Origin: an uncultured Anaerolineae bacterium
GTDB lineage: Bacteria > Chloroflexota > Anaerolineae > Promineifilales > Promineifilaceae
Assembly (NCBI GenBank): GCA_905479495.1
Contig: CAJQMR010000031.1
Coordinates: 40,283 to 104,282 of the forward strand
Direction: 5' to 3'
DNA length: 64,000 nt
This document shows positions 60,652-64,000 of this stretch, piece after piece. The notes beneath the pieces were generated by a model that ran no database searches, was not told the origin of the DNA, and saw only the letters and a program-made list of their open reading frames with translations. The position numbers and the translations under genes were made by a program. Within the stretch, counting starts at the first letter, position 1, and every line of letters starts with the position of its first letter.

Positions 60652-61414
60652 AAAAAAGCCGCCTTGTGTTAGCCGTGGTTTGCTGGGCAAATACGGCCGT
60701 TTCCACCCCACGCTCCTCAGCCAATCGTTCGGCCACGTAGGCCACGTAGGCCGGTTCGTTGCGCTTGCCGCGGTACGGGTGCGGCGTTAAAAACGGGGCG
60801 TCGGTTTCTACCAGAATGCGATCATCGGGCACTTTTTTGGCAATCTCGCGCAGGTCGTCGGCTTTTTTGAAGGTGACGGGACCGGTAAAACCTAGATAAT
60901 AACCGAGGTCCAGAGCGGAAACGGCCGTTTCCCAATCCCCTGAAAACGAATGCAGCACACCCGGATTTTCTCGCCCCACCAGCGGCGAGTCAGACAGCAT
61001 TTGAATCACATCCGCGCTGGATTCCCGATTGTGAATAATCACGGGCAAATCTAGCTCAGCCGCCAGTTCCAGTTGCAAGCCCAACGCCCGCTGCTGCACA
61101 TCTTTGGGCGACTTGTCCCAATAATAATCCAAGCCAATTTCGCCAATGGCCACCACTTTAGGATGCTGCGCCAGATCGCGCAGCACGCCAATCCAGCTAT
61201 CCTGCCATCCGGCCGAGGAATTGGGATGAATTCCCACAGCGGCAAAAACACCTTCATACTTTTCCGTCAGAGCTAAAACGGTGCGGCAGTTGTCCAGATC
61301 AAGGGCGGGCACCACAATCTGCGTCACGCCCGCCTCGGCAGCACGTTTTACAACAGCGTCTCGATCTGCGTCAAACGATTCAAAATCGAGGTGGCAATGG
61401 CTGTCGATAAGCAA
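60632..61414 (-). CDS. tatD: TatD-family metal-dependent deoxyribonuclease
   Basis: 260 residues. Metal motifs: DSHCHLDFESFDADRD at the start, AIGEIGLDYYWDKSP, PVIIHNRESSAD, HSFSGDWETA and ETDAPFLTPHPYRGKRNEP, all intact. 3'-5' exonuclease or general metal-dependent hydrolase in DNA repair. Starts at TTG 61414, one base after the stop of the thioesterase gene; no upstream ATG in frame. The last residues come from the repeat that follows. Confidence 0.93.
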   Translation of the reverse strand: MLIDSHCHLDFESFDADRDAVVKRAAEAGVTQIVVPALDLDNCRTVLALTEKYEGVFAAVGIHPNSSAGWQDSWIGVLRDLAQHPKVVAIGEIGLDYYWDKSPKDVQQRALGLQLELAAELDLPVIIHNRESSADVIQMLSDSPLVGRENPGVLHSFSGDWETAVSALDLGYYLGFTGPVTFKKADDLREIAKKVPDDRILVETDAPFLTPHPYRGKRNEPAYVAYVAERLAEERGVETAVFAQQTTANTRRLFSVIGER

Positions 61415-61415
61415 C

Positions 61416-61877
61416 TTATTGGCCCCAATTTTCTGGCAGGCGAACGGCCGTTACTTCACCACGCACGCACACCTCACCGTCAGCCATCAGGTCGATGTCC
61501 ACAATCACTTTGCGCGGTTTTACCTCGCGCACGGTACCGCGCAGCTCCAACTCTGGACCCAGCGGCGTGGGGCGCAAATAATCCACTTTCAGCGATCCAG
61601 TCACAAAGCGAATGGCTGGCTCAGAATCAATTTCTCGGTTTTCGGTACGGGCGGCGGCGGCTGCAGCCGTTCCTGTACCGTGGCAATCAATCAACGAAGC
61701 CAGCAAGCCGCCGTAGACATAGCCGGGAATCGCCATATGCTCCGGTCGCGGCACAAACCGGGCCACCGATTGCTCGCCGTCCCAGTAGCTTTTTATTTGC
61801 AGACCTTTTTCATTTAAACGGCCGCAGCCATAACAATAGCTCGAATCATCCGGATAATAATCTTGAAAAGCTTTCAT
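61416..61877 (-). CDS. Hotdog-fold thioesterase (PaaI/4HBT family)
   Basis: 153 residues. CYGCGRLNEKGLQIKSYWD at the front, HMAIPGYVYGGLLASLIDCHGTG (the hotdog helix with catalytic Asp/His region), then SLKVDYLRPTPLGPELELRG. Typical of single-domain acyl-CoA thioesterases. Substrate unknown. Three bases separate it from the mutase gene upstream, one base from tatD downstream: a compact minus-strand operon. Confidence 0.88.
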   Translation of the reverse strand: MKAFQDYYPDDSSYCYGCGRLNEKGLQIKSYWDGEQSVARFVPRPEHMAIPGYVYGGLLASLIDCHGTGTAAAAAARTENREIDSEPAIRFVTGSLKVDYLRPTPLGPELELRGTVREVKPRKVIVDIDLMADGEVCVRGEVTAVRLPENWGQ

Positions 61878-61880
61878 AAT

Positions 61881-63299
61881 TTATTTTAGCCCAGCCAGCT
61901 TCATGCCGTCATCCAGAATAGCCTGGACTTTGTCTTCGTGCGTGGTTTCACAGTAAACGCGAATGACCGGCTCTGTGCCGCTGAAGCGCACCAGCAGCCA
62001 GCCGCCATCCTCCATCACAAACTGGTGCCCGTCGATGGTGACGATGTCCGTCACTTTCAAGCCGCCAATCGTTTCGGGCCGGGCATTCGCTACATTTTCC
62101 TGAATCTCTGCTTTGCGTTCTGCGTCAAAATAAGTATCAATTCGGTTGTAGTAGTGAGCGCCCACTTTCTCAAACAGGTCAGCCAATAATTCCGATGGTT
62201 TTTTGCCCGTTTTCATCATCATGTCCAGCATAAACAGTCCAGCCAAAATACCATCACGCTCTGGTACATGACCCTGGAAAGCATAGCCGCCACTTTCTTC
62301 ACCACCGATCATCGCATCAACTTCCACCATCTTTGGCGCAATGTATTTGAAGCCAACACCCGTTTCATAAACCGGCACGTCATACAGCTTGGCTAGCTTG
62401 TTCAGCATTTTGGTGGTGGATACAGTTTTCACAATGGGGCCGCGCTCGCCGCGTACTTCTAGCAAGTAGTAACCCATCAGGCCATAAACCCGCAGCTGAT
62501 CCATGAAGTTGCCATTTTCATCGCCAAACCCCACCCGGTCAGCGTCACCATCATTGATAATGACTACGTCTGCTCCGACTTCCTTGGTGAAACTCAGGCC
62601 GTGATCCACATTTGGCGGTATCGGTTCGGGGCGGATCATGTGGGGGTAGATGGGGTTGCGCTCGTTGTGTACTTCCTTGACCGTGGTTTTGCCACCAGCC
62701 AGCAGCCGGGGAAACCAGCCCGCCCCGTTGCCCCACATGCAATCTACCAGCAAGGTAAAACCTGCGTTTTTTATTGCTTCAATGTCCACCAGGCGATGGA
62801 GTTGGGCAATGTAAGCGGGGGCCGCATCGAATAGTTCTACCGCGCCTGAATTTTTGGCGTCTTCGAGCTTGGTGGTTTTTACGGCCGTAATCTCCGGAAT
62901 CGCCGCTTCAATCTTCTGCAAATCATCCGGGGGAATCGCCCCGCCATTCACATCACGCACTTTGAAGCCGCAATCCCACGGCGGATTGTGGCTGGCGGTG
63001 ATGTTAATCGCCCCACCTGCCTGCTTATCCACCACAGAATAAGAGATGGTGGGTGTGGGCGTTGCCGTGTCAGTCAGCCAAACATGGATACCGTTGGCGG
63101 CCATCACCTCTGCGGCCGTTGCCGCAAAAAATTCAGCCTGAAAACGCTTATCGTAACCAATAACCACGCCCTTCTCAGCCAGCCCCTGCGCTTTCATAAA
63201 GTTAGCAAAACCCTGCGTGCAGCGCCGTACGTTGTCAAAAGTATAATCTTCGGCAATGCGTCCACGCCAGCCATCGGTTCCAAATTTAATCGTTGTCAT
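61881..63299 (-). CDS. Phosphoglucomutase/phosphomannomutase family protein
   Basis: 472 residues from ATG 63299 (GGAGAG 6 bp upstream). All four sites of the alpha-D-phosphohexomutase family: catalytic serine in ITASHNPPWDCGFK, metal loop DGDADRVGF, sugar loop GGEESGGYAFQGH and phosphate loop RFSGTEPVIRVYCE. Interconverts hexose 1- and 6-phosphates; next to GDP-mannose dehydratase, phosphomannomutase activity is likely, but the sequence alone does not decide it. Confidence 0.93.
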   Translation of the reverse strand: MTTIKFGTDGWRGRIAEDYTFDNVRRCTQGFANFMKAQGLAEKGVVIGYDKRFQAEFFAATAAEVMAANGIHVWLTDTATPTPTISYSVVDKQAGGAINITASHNPPWDCGFKVRDVNGGAIPPDDLQKIEAAIPEITAVKTTKLEDAKNSGAVELFDAAPAYIAQLHRLVDIEAIKNAGFTLLVDCMWGNGAGWFPRLLAGGKTTVKEVHNERNPIYPHMIRPEPIPPNVDHGLSFTKEVGADVVIINDGDADRVGFGDENGNFMDQLRVYGLMGYYLLEVRGERGPIVKTVSTTKMLNKLAKLYDVPVYETGVGFKYIAPKMVEVDAMIGGEESGGYAFQGHVPERDGILAGLFMLDMMMKTGKKPSELLADLFEKVGAHYYNRIDTYFDAERKAEIQENVANARPETIGGLKVTDIVTIDGHQFVMEDGGWLLVRFSGTEPVIRVYCETTHEDKVQAILDDGMKLAGLK

Positions 63300-63365
63300 G
63301 TTCTCTCCAAAATCTAAGAAACCTGCCGCAAACTTTCTAAAAGCTGCGGCAGGCACAAATGTTCA

Positions 63366-64000
63366 TTAAACGGCAACTCGTCCAGCCTGCAATAATTTGA
63401 TGTCTGCATCCACCATCATTTGAACCAGCTGCGCAAAAGAAACTTCTGGTTCCCAGCCGAGCTTTTGGCCCGCCTTACTGGGATCACCTACCAGTAAATC
63501 CACCTCTGCTGGGCGCATGAACCGTTCATCCTGCACCACGTAGTCATGCCAGTCCAGATTCACGTGACCAAACGCCACATCCAGGAACTCCTCAACAGAG
63601 TGGGTTTCACCTGTCGCGACTACAAAATCGTCTGGTTTGTCTTGTTGCAGCATGAGCCACATCGCCTTGACGTAGTCCCCTGCAAAACCCCAATCGCGGC
63701 GCGCATCTAAATTACCCAGCCGCAATTCATTGGTTAAGCCAAGCTTAATTTTGGCCACATGATGGGTGATCTTGCGGGTGACAAACTCCAATCCGCGCCG
63801 AGGGGATTCGTGATTAAATAAGATGCCAGATGTGGCGTGCATGTTGTAGCTTTCGCGGTAGTTGATGGTGATCCAGTGACCATACACTTTGGCTACGCCA
63901 TACGGGCTACGCGGATAAAACGGCGTCGTTTCCTTTTGCGGAACCTCCACCACTTTACCAAACATCTCGCTGGAGCTGGCTTGGTAAAAGCGAATCTTGG
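63366..64000 (-). CDS. gmd: GDP-mannose 4,6-dehydratase, N-terminal part outside the window
   Basis: The last 211 codons; the frame stays open to the edge. SDR-type: IRFYQASSSEMFG at the edge, the catalytic YxxxK in SPYGVAKVYGHW, then LFNHESPRRGLEFVTRKI and LGNLDARRDWGFAGDYVKAMW, which are near-invariant in Gmd. Makes GDP-4-keto-6-deoxymannose, the precursor of GDP-fucose, rhamnose and others, for the glycosyltransferases around it. Confidence 0.95.
   Translation of the reverse strand, partial: KIRFYQASSSEMFGKVVEVPQKETTPFYPRSPYGVAKVYGHWITINYRESYNMHATSGILFNHESPRRGLEFVTRKITHHVAKIKLGLTNELRLGNLDARRDWGFAGDYVKAMWLMLQQDKPDDFVVATGETHSVEEFLDVAFGHVNLDWHDYVVQDERFMRPAEVDLLVGDPSKAGQKLGWEPEVSFAQLVQMMVDADIKLLQAGRVAV

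Overview
The window looks like a chromosomal segment of a Gram-negative-like Chloroflexota bacterium (Anaerolineae/Ardenticatenia type). This is an inference from the gene families: a LysW-type lysine pathway, ClpC, several large GT39-type membrane glycosyltransferases with C-terminal beta-sandwich modules, SH3/LysM surface proteins, and many intergenic repeats. Nothing points to a phage or plasmid. The palindrome ACGGCCGT is enormously over-represented on both strands and inside genes, much like HIP1 in cyanobacteria.

Layout. 0-2.8 kb: end of a secreted protein, an SH3 surface protein and an MFS transporter. 3.0-17.8 kb: a GntR regulator, then a one-carbon cluster running MttB-family methyltransferase, dimethylglycine/sarcosine-dehydrogenase-like flavoprotein, EtfB/EtfA, a small PF13769-like protein, a corrinoid activator, a corrinoid protein, MetV, MetF, a methyl-THF:corrinoid methyltransferase and formate-THF ligase. 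Together they would strip methyl groups from a methylated amine, move them onto tetrahydrofolate and oxidise them to formate with ATP gain; FolD is not in the window. 17.9-26 kb: three large membrane glycosyltransferase-like proteins. 26.2-33.5 kb: S1-like protein, ClpC, a LysM lipoprotein, and a Ser/Thr kinase fused to a caspase-like domain and SH3.

33.55-43.5 kb holds a nearly complete alpha-aminoadipate lysine operon, lysW-X-Y-Z-J-K-S-T-U-B (only the LysN-type aminoadipate aminotransferase is absent). In front of it is the most interesting feature of the window. A strong promoter is followed by two tandem leader peptides rich in AAG (Lys) codons, each ending in Trp-stop, each followed by a perfect intrinsic terminator whose 5' arm can instead pair with the leader's last codons. 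This is a textbook attenuator, present twice in series.

43.6-47.8 kb: O-antigen-ligase-like protein, MazG-like protein and another GT39 protein. 47.9-57.1 kb: a heme operon on the minus strand, transcribed hemH-N-A-C-D-B-E-L, with no protoporphyrinogen oxidase. 57.4-64 kb: a small membrane protein, GT4 and GT2 glycosyltransferases, an RHH-like small protein, TatD, a thioesterase, a phosphohexomutase and the start-less end of GDP-mannose dehydratase.

Several families of simple inverted repeats sit between genes. In at least ten cases they supply or abut the stop codon of the upstream gene, and in two glycosyltransferase genes they are inserted in frame.
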